Source of the DNA: Haladaptatus halobius
GTDB taxonomy: Archaea; Halobacteriota; Halobacteria; Halobacteriales; Haladaptataceae
Direction of reading: 5' to 3'
Length of the DNA stretch: 64,000 bases
NCBI RefSeq assembly: GCF_020618475.1
Contig: NZ_CP085337.1
Location: 1 to 64,000, forward strand
Shown: one piece after another, positions 1-8,648 of the stretch
How the letters are laid out: each line of letters begins with the position of its first letter
How positions within the stretch are numbered: the stretch's first letter is position 1
Notes under the pieces: generated by a model
Seen by the model: the letters and a program-made list of their open reading frames with translations, nothing else
What the model was told of the DNA's origin: nothing
Database searches by the model: none
Translations under genes and position numbers: made by a program

Positions 1-445
1 ATTCGAAGCCCACATCGCTGAGACGGGCGCGGAGGCCGTCGAAATCGACCGGGAGCCCTGGGAAGAACTGACCCGGGTCGCCGCCGAATCGAAGTCGGGT
101 CACGCCCCGCTCGACCATGGCTCGTTCGACCGCGGCGAGCAGTTCGTCGGCGGCGGCGTCTCGGTTCTCGACGGTCGGGTCGACGGCGAACAGGCTCACC
201 CAACCCTGTTCGGGGCCGGCGTAGTCGGCTATCCGCTCGGTGAGTTGCTTGCCGAGCGCGGTGGCGACGAGGTCGCCGCCCGCGAATCCGCCCAACGCCG
301 TCACGTTGAGACCGGCGAACGGGGCGAAGACATTCTGCGCGACGAGTCGTTCGGGAACCGCGAACGCCGGGCGAGCCTCGTTCCAAAGGTCGATACCGGC
401 GCGAACCGCGTCGTAGTCGGTGAGTCGGCGAACCTCGACGTTCAT
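1..445 (-). CDS. GNAT-family N-acetyltransferase, C-terminus cut by window edge
   Basis: The frame is open from an ATG at 445 to the left edge, giving 148 residues with no stop. The translation begins MNVEVRRLTDYDAVRAG. It contains a GNAT-like core (GWVSLFAVDPTVENRD followed by a helix ending VERGVTRLRFG) and then FGSDPGQFFPG, a pattern I associate with sugar- or amine-directed acetyltransferases. Inferred role: acetyl transfer from acetyl-CoA to a small amine in the cytoplasm. It lies just downstream of the SDR gene on the same strand (40 bp gap) and probably shares its transcript. The acceptor cannot be read from the sequence. Confidence 0.7.
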   Translation of the reverse strand, partial: MNVEVRRLTDYDAVRAGIDLWNEARPAFAVPERLVAQNVFAPFAGLNVTALGGFAGGDLVATALGKQLTERIADYAGPEQGWVSLFAVDPTVENRDAAADELLAAVERAMVERGVTRLRFGGDPGQFFPGLPVDFDGLRARLSDVGFE

Positions 446-485
446 CGCTCCGCTGATTCTCGCACCGCCACTTATAGTTCCGCGC

Positions 486-1325
486 TCACCGTTCTCGGTC
501 GCCGTCGCGCGTCGGGGGGTCGTCGACGCCGTACATCATCTCCTCCAACCGCTGGTCGAGACCGGCGGAGAGGCCCCCGTCGACGACGAGTTCGGTTCCC
601 GTGACGAACGACGCGGCCTCGGAGGTCAGGTAGGAGACGGCCGCAGCCACGTCCTCGACGCGGCCGAACCGGCCCACGGGGTACTGGTCGAGCCACTCCT
701 CCCGAACTGGTCCCTCGGTGGTGAGCTTCTCGCTCGACGCGTCGGTGATGATAGTGCCCGGACAGACGGCGTTCGAGCGGACGCCGTGACGACCGTACTG
801 CGTGGCGACGAGTCGGGAGAGCGCGAGGATTCCGCTCTTCGCCGCAGAGTAGGACGCGAGTCCGATGCCGAGCCGAGCGTTGACCGACGAGACGTGAACC
901 ATCGCGCCGCCGCCCGACTCGACCATCGCCGGGAGCACTTCGCGGGCGCAGAGGAACTGGCCCTTTAGGTTCACGTCGATGACGCGGTTCCACGTCGCTT
1001 CCTCGACTCGGTCGGGATTCCCGTCGTCGAAGGAGCCGCCGGCGTTGTTCACGAGCACGTCCACGCTCCCGTGGGCGTCCATCGTCGCCTCGACCAGCGA
1101 CGAGACGGCGGTCGCGTCGCTCACGTCCGTGCGGACGAACTCGGCAGTGCCGCCGTCGTCTTCGACGGCGGCGACCGTTTCTCCGCCGCCGTCGGCGTCC
1201 ACGTCCGCCACAATCACGGTCGCGTTCGCGGCGGCGAGGTACTGCGTGACCGCGCGTCCGATGCCGTTGCTCGCTCCGGTGACGATGGCGACCTCGTCGC
1301 TTCGGTCGTACGCGTCGGGATGCAT
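486..1325 (-). CDS. SDR-family NAD(P)-dependent oxidoreductase
   Basis: A 279-residue classical short-chain dehydrogenase. The Rossmann motif TGASNGIG is at residues 16-23, NNAG at 93-96, the catalytic serine in VHVSS near 146, and Tyr159/Lys163 in YSAAK. An Asp at the end of strand 2 (VADVDAD) favours NAD over NADP. The length is usual for 3-oxoacyl reductase, glucose or gluconate dehydrogenase-type SDRs. It is transcribed away from the binding-protein gene at 1426 across a 100-bp divergent promoter region. Its place in a sugar-derivative island suggests oxidation of a sugar, sugar acid or alcohol, but the substrate is not determined. Confidence 0.9.
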   Translation of the reverse strand: MHPDAYDRSDEVAIVTGASNGIGRAVTQYLAAANATVIVADVDADGGGETVAAVEDDGGTAEFVRTDVSDATAVSSLVEATMDAHGSVDVLVNNAGGSFDDGNPDRVEEATWNRVIDVNLKGQFLCAREVLPAMVESGGGAMVHVSSVNARLGIGLASYSAAKSGILALSRLVATQYGRHGVRSNAVCPGTIITDASSEKLTTEGPVREEWLDQYPVGRFGRVEDVAAAVSYLTSEAASFVTGTELVVDGGLSAGLDQRLEEMMYGVDDPPTRDGDRER

Positions 1326-1425
1326 GCCCCCGTCTTTTTGCTCGGACGTGAACTGCTTTGCGTTTCATTCGTTCTTTAAATAACCCAAACACTTTTGTAT
1401 TGATTATCTGAATATTGGTTCGAGC
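1326..1425. promoter_or_regulatory. Divergent promoter region between SDR and ABC binding-protein genes
   Basis: This 100-bp AT-rich gap serves the leftward SDR gene and the rightward binding-protein gene. On the minus strand a TATA-like TTATTTAAAG lies at about 1374-1383. AT-rich sequence at 1395-1415 precedes the plus-strand ATG at 1426. No clear operator palindrome is visible. Confidence 0.45.
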
Positions 1426-3387
1426 ATGGCTAACGCCAACCACGGTTCCGACGGCTACGCCGACGGAAACCGGCTAACACGACGACAGTGGCTTGCGCTC
1501 GGCGGGAGCGCGGCGATGGCTGGACTGGCCGGTTGCGGCGGCAGCAACCCGAACGACCCGAACGTCACGATGAGTTCGAATCCGTCGAATACCGACGGAG
1601 GCGACGGAGCGGCCGTCACGACGGAGATCAACATGCGCGCGCCGGTCAGCTGGCAGCCCAGTCAGGCGAACGTCAACCCGTTCACCGATACGAAGAACAC
1701 CGAGTTTTGGATGGACTACATGTGGTCGGAGTCGCTGGTGTACCCGAACTCCGAAGGCACGCCGATATACTGGCTCGCCGACGACATCAGCCTCAAGGCA
1801 GGCGGCTGTGAAGTCCACATCAAGTTGAACGAGGACTACACGTGGTGGGACGGCACCCCGGTGACAGCGAAGGACGTTCGCACCACCAACCTCCTCTACG
1901 ACTACAAGGACTACATGGGCCCCGACCAGACCGACGACAGTTGGGAGGTCGTGGATAAGTACACCGTCAAGAACGTCCTCGCGGGGCCGGCCAACCCCTC
2001 GCTGAAGAAATCCACGTACTACTCGGTCATCGCCAAGCACGACTACTTCAAATCGTGGCTCGAGAAGTACAAGGACGCGGGCGGCGACAGCGCCATCAAA
2101 AAGGTGACCAAAAACCTCCAAGAGGACACGATAACGCTGCAGGATCTCAAGGACAAGGGGTTGGGCTGCGGGATGTGGAAGCCGGCGCAACTCTCGCCGA
2201 CGATGGCCTCCCACACGAAGTACAAGGATCATCCGCGCGCCGACTGGACAAACCTGGAGACGTTCAACTGGCGCCTCATCTCCGAGAAACAGAAGGCGAT
2301 TCAGGCGCTCAACACCGGGAAGCTCGACATCGGCGACAAGACCATCACGCAGGCCCAGTCCAACGACAGGGTCGAGGTGTTCAACCGGTTCGGCACCTCT
2401 AGCATCGTGAAACTGGCAATGAACTGGAACAACGAGCACCTCGCTCGGCGTCCGGTTCGTCGCGCCATCGCCTACCTCCTCGACCACGACGAACTGGTCA
2501 AGGTTCTCAAAACCACGCAGGGCCTGAACTACAAGTCCCGAGACACCGTCAACGGGTTGTCCTCGAAGCAGGCCGACAAGTGGCTCGGAAAGAGTTTCCA
2601 AAACGACCTCATCAGCTACGGTCGAAAGTCGAAATCGGAGAAGGCGAAGAAGGTGCTCCAGGACGCCGGCTACTCGAAGAATGGCGGCGTTTGGGTCGGG
2701 CCGGACGGGAGCAAGGTGAACAACCTCACCTACCTGACGCCGCCGTGGAACATCTATGAGACTATCGGGAAGTACGTCAGCCCGAAACTGGACAAGTTCG
2801 GATTCAAGAACAAACTCATCATCCCGTCGTCGAGCGGATTCTGGCAGCGGTGGACGGAGACGCACGACTTCGACATGGTCAACTGGTACTCGAACACGTC
2901 GCACCCCGGAAACGCCTTCACCACCGCCAGCGTGGGAGGAATCGGAAAGTACGACGAAATCGCCGCCGCGCTGGAGAGCAGCGACGACTGCAAGGTCAAT
3001 CGCACGACGCCGGAACTCGCACAGCCGCGGAGCAAGAAGCTCAACCACCCCATCCGACCGAAGTATCCGAAGAAGGTCGGCACAATGGGTTCCGGCGGCG
3101 CGAAACAGACGTTCTACCCCATCAAGTGGAACAACATCATGACCCAGACGCAGTCCGCGGACGAGGTCAAGAAATTCTCCAAGAAGTTCGCGTGGTACAT
3201 GAACTGGCAGGTGCCGCACATCGGCTTCTACGACGAGACGAGAGCGTACTGGGGGAACACCAGCAAGTTCAACTTCCCCACCAACAAAGCGGACAACCAC
3301 CCGCAGGGCGAGGCGACCAAGTCGGAGCACCTCACGAACGCGATTGAGTTCTTGATGAAGGGTCACATCAGCGCGAAGACGAAGTGA
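1426..3387 (+). CDS. ABC transporter substrate-binding lipoprotein, peptide/oligosaccharide type (SBP family 5)
   Basis: A 653-residue extracytoplasmic binding protein. The N-terminus carries a twin-arginine signal (LTRRQWLALGG, residues 17-27) and a lipobox ending in Cys (GLAGCGG), so it should be exported folded and lipid-anchored outside the membrane. A Gly/Asn/Ser-rich linker follows. The body has family 5 features, including DYTWWDGTPVTAKDV near 140, where these proteins have WHDG-type motifs. It belongs with the permeases at 3968 and 4980 and the ATPases at 6406 and 7509, although two small minus-strand genes lie between. Family 5 proteins bind peptides or oligosaccharides; the neighbouring genes suggest a sugar-derived ligand here. 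Confidence 0.92.
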   Translation: MANANHGSDGYADGNRLTRRQWLALGGSAAMAGLAGCGGSNPNDPNVTMSSNPSNTDGGDGAAVTTEINMRAPVSWQPSQANVNPFTDTKNTEFWMDYMWSESLVYPNSEGTPIYWLADDISLKAGGCEVHIKLNEDYTWWDGTPVTAKDVRTTNLLYDYKDYMGPDQTDDSWEVVDKYTVKNVLAGPANPSLKKSTYYSVIAKHDYFKSWLEKYKDAGGDSAIKKVTKNLQEDTITLQDLKDKGLGCGMWKPAQLSPTMASHTKYKDHPRADWTNLETFNWRLISEKQKAIQALNTGKLDIGDKTITQAQSNDRVEVFNRFGTSSIVKLAMNWNNEHLARRPVRRAIAYLLDHDELVKVLKTTQGLNYKSRDTVNGLSSKQADKWLGKSFQNDLISYGRKSKSEKAKKVLQDAGYSKNGGVWVGPDGSKVNNLTYLTPPWNIYETIGKYVSPKLDKFGFKNKLIIPSSSGFWQRWTETHDFDMVNWYSNTSHPGNAFTTASVGGIGKYDEIAAALESSDDCKVNRTTPELAQPRSKKLNHPIRPKYPKKVGTMGSGGAKQTFYPIKWNNIMTQTQSADEVKKFSKKFAWYMNWQVPHIGFYDETRAYWGNTSKFNFPTNKADNHPQGEATKSEHLTNAIEFLMKGHISAKTK

Positions 3388-3436
3388 GGCCGCGACGGGC
3401 GTCACGTCAGTCGCACGACGCTCCGGTCGCGGTGCG

Positions 3437-3658
3437 TCACAGACGATAGCATTTTAGCAGAATCGCCGCCGTCGCCGTACCGAGGACGGCGATACCGACG
3501 AGGTTGAGAACCCCGACGACGTGCGTGGCGGTGCCCGGCTCCGTCCCCAGAAAGAGCGCGAGCGAGAGCGCTCCCGCGAGACACTCGAACGCGAACAGCA
3601 TGGCGAACTTATCGGCGTTCGAACAGACGTAGTCGAAAAACGTCGGTGCGGTGGACAT
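3437..3658 (-). CDS. Small two-helix membrane protein, hypothetical
   Basis: A 73-residue protein beginning MSTAPTFFDYVCSNADKF. It has two hydrophobic helices, about residues 16-33 (FAMLFAFECLAGALSLAL) and 44-65 (VVGVLNLVGIAVLGTATAA). The frame can be extended upstream to 3733. I chose the ATG at 3658 because a TATA-like AATATTTAAT lies at about 3690-3699, about 30 bases upstream, the usual spacing for a leaderless haloarchaeal transcript. It sits between the binding protein and the first permease on the opposite strand. I do not recognise the family. Confidence 0.6.
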   Translation of the reverse strand: MSTAPTFFDYVCSNADKFAMLFAFECLAGALSLALFLGTEPGTATHVVGVLNLVGIAVLGTATAAILLKCYRL

Positions 3659-3710
3659 TCTCTCGTTCACTAAGATTTTCCGACGGGGATTAAATATTTC
3701 GCCCCGACGC

Positions 3711-3869
3711 TCACTCGTCGGTCGTGCGGACAACCGCGTGTGAAACGCCGCAGTCAGGACACTCGTAATACTCGCGGTCGAACGTTCCGCCGCATCTGAT
3801 GCACTGGTACGCCTCGCTCTCGCCGTCCGCGTCGCCGAAGAAGTCGAGAAGTCGCGCCATGAGTGACAT
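3711..3869 (-). CDS. Small zinc-ribbon protein
   Basis: A 52-residue ORF beginning MSLMARLLDFFGD. It contains two CxxC knuckles, CIRC and CPDC, separated by a short acidic and aromatic loop, which is the signature of a rubredoxin-like zinc ribbon. Such small zinc-binding proteins are abundant in haloarchaea and mostly of unknown role. An alternative start is the internal Met at 3860. It lies upstream of the small membrane-protein gene on the same strand and could share its transcript. Function unknown; metal binding is inferred from the cysteines. Confidence 0.6.
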   Translation of the reverse strand: MSLMARLLDFFGDADGESEAYQCIRCGGTFDREYYECPDCGVSHAVVRTTDE

Positions 3870-3967
3870 AGGTGGAGGTCGGCCCCGGTCGTAATGAACG
3901 TTATCTCTTCGTGCTAAGAATCACCATAGCTTTATTGGTCTAGAAGAAAGACAAGCACTGTAGCACG

Positions 3968-4993
3968 ATGTATTATGTGAAGCGGATCGGCCAATCAGTG
4001 CTAGTGTTTTTCATCGCGCTGACCGTAACGTTCGCGCTGTATCGAATGTTACCGTTTGGCCCGGTCGAGATGGTCAAGGTGAAGCTGATGAAACAGATGC
4101 TCGAGCAGGGCCAAAGTCCGACGCCCGCGCAGATGGCGAACATCAACGCGATGGTCGAGACCTACACCGGCATCGACCCCTCACAACCCTGGTACGTCTC
4201 CTACTACGAGTATCTCCGCGACATCGTCCTGTATCAGGACTTCGGACGGTCGATCTTCAAGAACAAACCCGTCTTCGATCTCCTCTTCCGAGCGATGCCG
4301 TGGTCGATATTCATCAGCGTCTACGGTCTCGCGCTCGGCACGACCGTTAGCTTGCTGTTCGGCGCGGTCATGGCATACAACGAAGGCAGCAAGTTCGACA
4401 CCGGGATGACGTTCGTCTCCATCGCCAACACCACCGTTCCCTACTACGTCGTCGCCATCCTCACGCTCATCGTCTTCTCGTTCAACCTCGGCTGGTTTCC
4501 GAGCGGCGGTCGGATGAACCCGTCGACGACACCCGGTCTCAACCTGCCGTTCATCGTCGGCGTGATAAAACACGCAACGCTCCCCGTCTTCTCCGCGTTC
4601 ATCGCCGGGTTCGGCGGCGCGTTGGCGTTCCGCGGCAATTGCATCCGTGAGATGGGCGAAGGGTACATCCGCGTCGCGCGATTGCGCGGCATCAGTCAGG
4701 GTCGAATCGCGATACGCTACGTCGGCCGAAATGCGCTGTTGCCCGTCTACACGAGCATTATGATGGGCATCGCGAGCATCTTCGGAAGTAGCATCATCCT
4801 CGAAACGATATTCAACTACCCGGCGATGGGCATGTTGACGTTCAACGCGCTCATGAACCGCGATTATCCGGTCATCATGGGAGCGTTCATCTTCTTCACG
4901 ATAATCACGCTCCTCGGCATCCTCGTCGCCGACCTCACGTACGGTGTCATCGACCCACGCGTCAAAGGAGGGAGTGAACGTGAAACCTACTGA
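3968..4993 (+). CDS. ABC transporter permease, DppB/OppB type
   Basis: A 341-residue inner-membrane permease. It begins MYYVKRIGQSVLVFF and has about six hydrophobic segments. The EAA-type cytoplasmic loop that contacts the ATPases appears as RVARLRGISQGRIAIRYVGRNALLP in the second half. The C-terminus DPRVKGGSERETY is typical of DppB proteins. A TATA-like element (CTTTATTGG, about 3931-3939) precedes the start. It pairs with the DppC-type permease, whose start overlaps its last codons. The position of its stop is informative for the fused permease at 59963-62038, which lacks a stop at the equivalent place. Confidence 0.93.
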   Translation: MYYVKRIGQSVLVFFIALTVTFALYRMLPFGPVEMVKVKLMKQMLEQGQSPTPAQMANINAMVETYTGIDPSQPWYVSYYEYLRDIVLYQDFGRSIFKNKPVFDLLFRAMPWSIFISVYGLALGTTVSLLFGAVMAYNEGSKFDTGMTFVSIANTTVPYYVVAILTLIVFSFNLGWFPSGGRMNPSTTPGLNLPFIVGVIKHATLPVFSAFIAGFGGALAFRGNCIREMGEGYIRVARLRGISQGRIAIRYVGRNALLPVYTSIMMGIASIFGSSIILETIFNYPAMGMLTFNALMNRDYPVIMGAFIFFTIITLLGILVADLTYGVIDPRVKGGSERETY

Positions 4994-6023
4994 CGACGCG
5001 GCCGATTCGACCGCTCGTGCCGACGGCGGGACGAGTAGCCGCTCAGGCGGCGCCGGCGGCATCGACGAGACGATATTCACGCAGATGTCGAACGTGCCCG
5101 AACCGACGGCGCGCGAGAAGGTCGAGCGAGCGTTCGAGCGGCACGTCTACGCGCCCGGAGCGGTGCTCCTGAACGATTGGCGCGCGCTCGTCGGAGCGAC
5201 GATACTGCTCGGATTCGTCGTCATGGGAACTGTCGGCGTCTATCTCGTTCCCGAACCGACCGTGATGGAAGGGCCGATCTTCGTGCCGCCGTTCACCGAT
5301 TGGAAGTACCCGCTCGGAACCGGCGTGATGGGTCAGTCGATCTTCAAACAAGTCGTCCACGCGGCCCCCGCGATGTTGCAGATGATCACCGCCGGTGCGC
5401 TGCTCTCCGTCGCTCTCGGAACCACCATCGGAACCGTCGCGGGGTACCGCGGCGGACGTACCGACCAAACCTTGATGACGGTTACGGACACCGTCCTCAC
5501 GATTCCGGGGCTCGTGCTGGTTATCGTGCTGGCGACCATCTATCAGCCGGAGGATCCGTTCGTCGTCGGTCTCATCCTCGGCATCGACAACTGGCCGCGG
5601 CTGGCACGAACCATCCGCTCGCAGGTGTTGAGCATCCGGGAAGAGGCGTTCACCGAGGCGTCGCGCATCATGGGACTGTCCGAGCTTCACATCCTCCGCC
5701 GGGACGTTATCTCGAACCTGATGCCATACATCTCGGTAAACTTCGCCAACAGCGCGCGACGCATCATCTTCGAGTCCGTCGCGCTGTACTTCCTCCGCAT
5801 CCTTCCGACGTCACAGCTGAACTGGGGAGTGATGATGGCCGACGCGTACACCGGCGCGAACCTGACGAACCCGAACCAGATCCACTGGTTGCTCGTTCCG
5901 ATGGCGCTCCTCATCCTCGTCTCGCTCGGCTTCATCCTGCTCGCGCAGGGACTCGACCGCGTCTTCAACGTCAGACTGCGCGCCCGCCACGAAGGCTCGG
6001 CGAGCGGAGGTGAGACACCGTGA
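4980..6023 (+). CDS. ABC transporter permease, DppC/OppC type
   Basis: A 347-residue second permease of the importer. An upstream ATG at 4944 exists, but the GTG at 4980 is preferred because GGAGG at 4967-4971 lies 8 bases before it. The gene then overlaps the previous stop by 14 bases. A hydrophilic N-terminus is followed by an N-terminal helix after DWRALVGATILLGFV, a large extracytoplasmic loop, and about five further helices. The EAA loop reads EASRIMGLSELHILRRDVI. It forms the membrane channel together with the 3968-4993 product. Confidence 0.93.
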   Translation: MKPTDDAADSTARADGGTSSRSGGAGGIDETIFTQMSNVPEPTAREKVERAFERHVYAPGAVLLNDWRALVGATILLGFVVMGTVGVYLVPEPTVMEGPIFVPPFTDWKYPLGTGVMGQSIFKQVVHAAPAMLQMITAGALLSVALGTTIGTVAGYRGGRTDQTLMTVTDTVLTIPGLVLVIVLATIYQPEDPFVVGLILGIDNWPRLARTIRSQVLSIREEAFTEASRIMGLSELHILRRDVISNLMPYISVNFANSARRIIFESVALYFLRILPTSQLNWGVMMADAYTGANLTNPNQIHWLLVPMALLILVSLGFILLAQGLDRVFNVRLRARHEGSASGGETP

Positions 6024-6265
6024 GCACCGGCCACTCGGCGGACGGGCGCACGACATCGCTGCTGTTGGCGATTCGGCAGTCGTTCCTTGCCTTCGTCACG
6101 GCGATAGGGGTCGTCTGCTGTCTCCTCGCCGTGCTCCTCTCGACGCACGTGTTGCCCGCGCTGACAAACGGCGTCCTCGCCGGAATGTTCGCCATCTGGG
6201 GCGTGAGCGCGTTCATCTACGCCGTGCTCGGCCACCTCGGCCTGCGACTGATCGGATACCGCTGA
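6020..6265 (+). CDS. Small membrane protein in ABC operon, hypothetical
   Basis: An 81-residue protein translated from the GTG at 6020, overlapping the permease stop (GTGA). A perfect GGAGGTGA ribosome site at 6006-6013 supports translation. The sequence has two hydrophobic helices, roughly residues 20-45 (FLAFVTAIGVVCCLLAVLL) and 50-75 (TNGVLAGMFAIWGVSAFIYAV). Tight coupling to the permease genes suggests it accompanies the importer, perhaps as a small accessory subunit. I do not recognise a family. Confidence 0.7.
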   Translation: MSTGHSADGRTTSLLLAIRQSFLAFVTAIGVVCCLLAVLLSTHVLPALTNGVLAGMFAIWGVSAFIYAVLGHLGLRLIGYR

Positions 6266-6271
6266 TAGACG

Positions 6272-6400
6272 ATGAGACGACAGATCACACACGAATCCAT
6301 GTTCGCTTCCGACACGACCGACCGACCGTACCGCCGCACCGACCGAGACCAACAACGCGCCCGCACCGACTGGTTCAGCCAGACCGGTGGCCGGAGGTGA
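6272..6400 (+). CDS. Very small basic ORF (42 aa) between membrane protein and ATPase
   Basis: An ATG at 6272, six bases after the previous stop, opens a 42-residue frame beginning MRRQITHESMFASD and ending SQTGGRR. Its TGA (6398-6400) lies inside the ribosome site of the next gene. The product is rich in Arg, Asp and Thr with no membrane segment. The packing is compatible with a translated leader or coupling ORF, but there is no homology evidence and it may be an accidental open frame. Confidence 0.35.
   Translation: MRRQITHESMFASDTTDRPYRRTDRDQQRARTDWFSQTGGRR
6393..6400 (+). promoter_or_regulatory. Ribosome binding site deciding the start of the first ATPase gene
   Basis: GGAGGTGA matches the anti-Shine-Dalgarno end of archaeal 16S rRNA and lies 5 bases before a GTG at 6406. 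The open frame extends much further upstream (to 6010) without another plausible start. The same octamer occurs at 6006-6013 and 7495-7502 before the neighbouring genes. Confidence 0.8.
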
Positions 6401-6405
6401 CCTCC

Positions 6406-7512
6406 GTGGCCACCGAACGTCAGTCAGCCGCGAACGCGGACGACGACCGCGTCGACGAGGACATTATCTTGGAAGTTCGGAACGCGAGCGTCTCGTTCAG
6501 CATGGATCGCGGAGATTCGCGCGTGCTCCGCGACGTGAGCTTGGACGTTCACGCGGGCGAGGTGCTCGGAATCGTCGGTGAGAGCGGGTCGGGAAAATCG
6601 ATGCTCGCCTCGGCGATGCTCGACGCCATCGTCTCTCCGGGTCGGGTGAGCGGCGAGATACGCTACCACCCGCCGGACGGTTCGCCGGTCGATATCCTCT
6701 CGCTCCCCCGGGAGGACCTGACGAAGCTCCGCTGGAATGAGATCTCGTTCGTCATCCAAGGTGCGCAGAGCGCGTTCAACCCGACGATGACGATCGGCGA
6801 CCACTTCGAGGAGACGCTCCGGGCGCACGACGCCGATGTCGGGGGCGGGATGACCCACGCTCGGGAACTGCTGGCCGACCTCTACTTACCCGCCGAGCAG
6901 GTGCTTCGCTCGTACCCCCACGAACTCTCCGGCGGGATGAAACAGCGCGCGCTCATCGCGCTCGGCCTCATCCTCGACCCAAACGTCGTCGTGATGGACG
7001 AGCCGACGGCGGCGCTCGACCTCCTCATGCAGCGGTCGATAATTAGCATGCTGGAGAGTCTACAAGAGAAGTACGACCTGACGTTCGTGTTCGTCACGCA
7101 CGACTTACCGCTCGTGGCCGATCTCGCCGACCGCCTCGCCGTGATGTACGCGTTCGACCTCGTCGAACTCGGCCCGACGGACGAGCTGATCGAACACGCA
7201 GCACATCCGTACACGCGCGCGCTGCTCAACGCGGTGCCGAATATCTCCGACCGCGCGATGGATATCGAGGGCATCGGAGGGTCGAGTCCAGACCCCGTTT
7301 CGCTCCCGGTGGGCTGTTCGTTCCATCCGCGATGTCCGCTGGCAGACGGGCTGTGCGAGACGGAAGACCCCCACCTGCGCGACGCGGAGCCGGAGCACGA
7401 AGTCGCCTGTTTCCACTGGGAGGACGCCAGACAGGAGGTCCCGCTGACGCTCGACGAGTCGGGGGATGCGGCGGAGTACGGCACCGATTCCGCCGGAGGT
7501 GAGCCGCGATGA
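6406..7512 (+). CDS. ABC transporter ATP-binding protein, DppD/OppD type
   Basis: A 368-residue nucleotide-binding subunit started at the GTG behind the perfect ribosome site at 6393. Walker A is GESGSGKS (about residue 60), the signature is LSGGMKQRA, and Walker B is VVMDEPTAALD followed by the switch histidine in FVTHDL. The C-terminal oligopeptide-transporter domain has the cysteine pattern PVGCSFHPRCPLADGLC, typical of dipeptide/oligopeptide ATPases, where similar cysteines can hold an Fe-S cluster. It would form a heterodimer with the 7509-8636 product and power the importer encoded from 1426 onward. Confidence 0.93.
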   Translation: MATERQSAANADDDRVDEDIILEVRNASVSFSMDRGDSRVLRDVSLDVHAGEVLGIVGESGSGKSMLASAMLDAIVSPGRVSGEIRYHPPDGSPVDILSLPREDLTKLRWNEISFVIQGAQSAFNPTMTIGDHFEETLRAHDADVGGGMTHARELLADLYLPAEQVLRSYPHELSGGMKQRALIALGLILDPNVVVMDEPTAALDLLMQRSIISMLESLQEKYDLTFVFVTHDLPLVADLADRLAVMYAFDLVELGPTDELIEHAAHPYTRALLNAVPNISDRAMDIEGIGGSSPDPVSLPVGCSFHPRCPLADGLCETEDPHLRDAEPEHEVACFHWEDARQEVPLTLDESGDAAEYGTDSAGGEPR

Positions 7513-8636
7513 GTCGCGCGCGCGACGACGACCCGCTGCTGTCGTTGCGGGACGTGAGCGTCCACTTCCACAAGGAACGCCTATTTGGTCTCGCCGGGTC
7601 GGAGACCGTCCACGCGGTCGACGACGTGAGCCTCGACGTCTACGAGAACGACGTCGTGGCGCTCGTCGGCGAGTCGGGGTGCGGCAAGACGACCCTCGGA
7701 AAGACGGCTATCGGCATCCAGCGACCCACGGACGGGAGCGTGCTGTACCGCGGGCAGGATATTTGGGAGACGAAGGCCAAGAGCGGTCTCTTCGGCGGCC
7801 GAGGGGACGACGAGCATTCGGCGAAGGAGATACGGCGGTCGCTGCAGATGATCCACCAAGACCCCGGTAGTTCGTTGAACGCGAACTACACCATCGAATC
7901 GATACTCTCTGCCCCACTCGAACGCTGGCAGCCCGAGATGACCGAAGCCGACCGCCGCGCACGCATCTACGGACTGTTGGATTACGTCGGGATGACGCCG
8001 GCGAAGGATTTCGCCGGGCGATACCCCCACCAGCTAAGCGGCGGCGAGCAGCAGCGAGTGGCGCTCATCCGGGCCCTACTGATGAATCCCGACCTCATCC
8101 TCGCCGACGAGGCCATCAGCGCGCTGGACGTGTCGCTGCGCGCGGAGATGATGGATCTCATGCTCGAACTCCAAGAGCAGTTCGACACCTCCTTCTTGTT
8201 CATCTCGCACAACCTCGCCAACGCAAAGCATCTCACCCAGCGGGCCGGCGGACGCATCGGCATCATGTATCTCGGCGAACTCGTCGAAATCGGGACGCCC
8301 GAGCAGATCATCCACGACCCGCAACACCCGTACACGAAGGTGTTGCTGTGGGCGACCTCCGACCTCCGGAACCGAACCGGCGACATCGAGACGCCGCCGG
8401 TCCGGTCGCTCGACATCCCCGAACCGACCGACCCACCCTCGGGCTGTCGGTTCCACACGCGCTGTCTCGACGCGCGGACGGTCTGCACGCGCGACTGTCC
8501 CTCGCTCGAAGACCACGACGGCGACGGACGACGGACCGCCTGCTTCCGTGGGGAAGCGAACCACGAGTACTGGGACAGCGAACCGCTCGCCGACGACGCG
8601 GACGCGGCCGAGGGGAGCGCGGTCGAGATCGATTGA
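7509..8636 (+). CDS. ABC transporter ATP-binding protein, DppF/OppF type
   Basis: A 375-residue second ATPase. The ATG overlaps the previous stop (ATGA), with GGAGGTGA at 7495-7502. Walker A is GESGCGKTT, the signature LSGGEQQRVAL, Walker B LILADEAISALD, followed by FISHNL. The C-terminal domain carries the PPSGCRFHTRCLDA motif. A DppF-type insertion (GLAGSETVHAVDDV) lies before Walker A. The tail is acidic, usual for haloarchaea. It ends 12 bases before the convergent mandelate-racemase-family gene and closes the importer operon. Confidence 0.93.
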   Translation: MSRARDDDPLLSLRDVSVHFHKERLFGLAGSETVHAVDDVSLDVYENDVVALVGESGCGKTTLGKTAIGIQRPTDGSVLYRGQDIWETKAKSGLFGGRGDDEHSAKEIRRSLQMIHQDPGSSLNANYTIESILSAPLERWQPEMTEADRRARIYGLLDYVGMTPAKDFAGRYPHQLSGGEQQRVALIRALLMNPDLILADEAISALDVSLRAEMMDLMLELQEQFDTSFLFISHNLANAKHLTQRAGGRIGIMYLGELVEIGTPEQIIHDPQHPYTKVLLWATSDLRNRTGDIETPPVRSLDIPEPTDPPSGCRFHTRCLDARTVCTRDCPSLEDHDGDGRRTACFRGEANHEYWDSEPLADDADAAEGSAVEID

Positions 8637-8648
8637 TTCTGCGTCACG

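Noticed and set aside
472-1443. Long antisense open frames over the SDR and most other genes
   Set aside because: High-GC haloarchaeal codon use leaves long open antisense frames rich in Arg, His and Pro. They carry no motifs.
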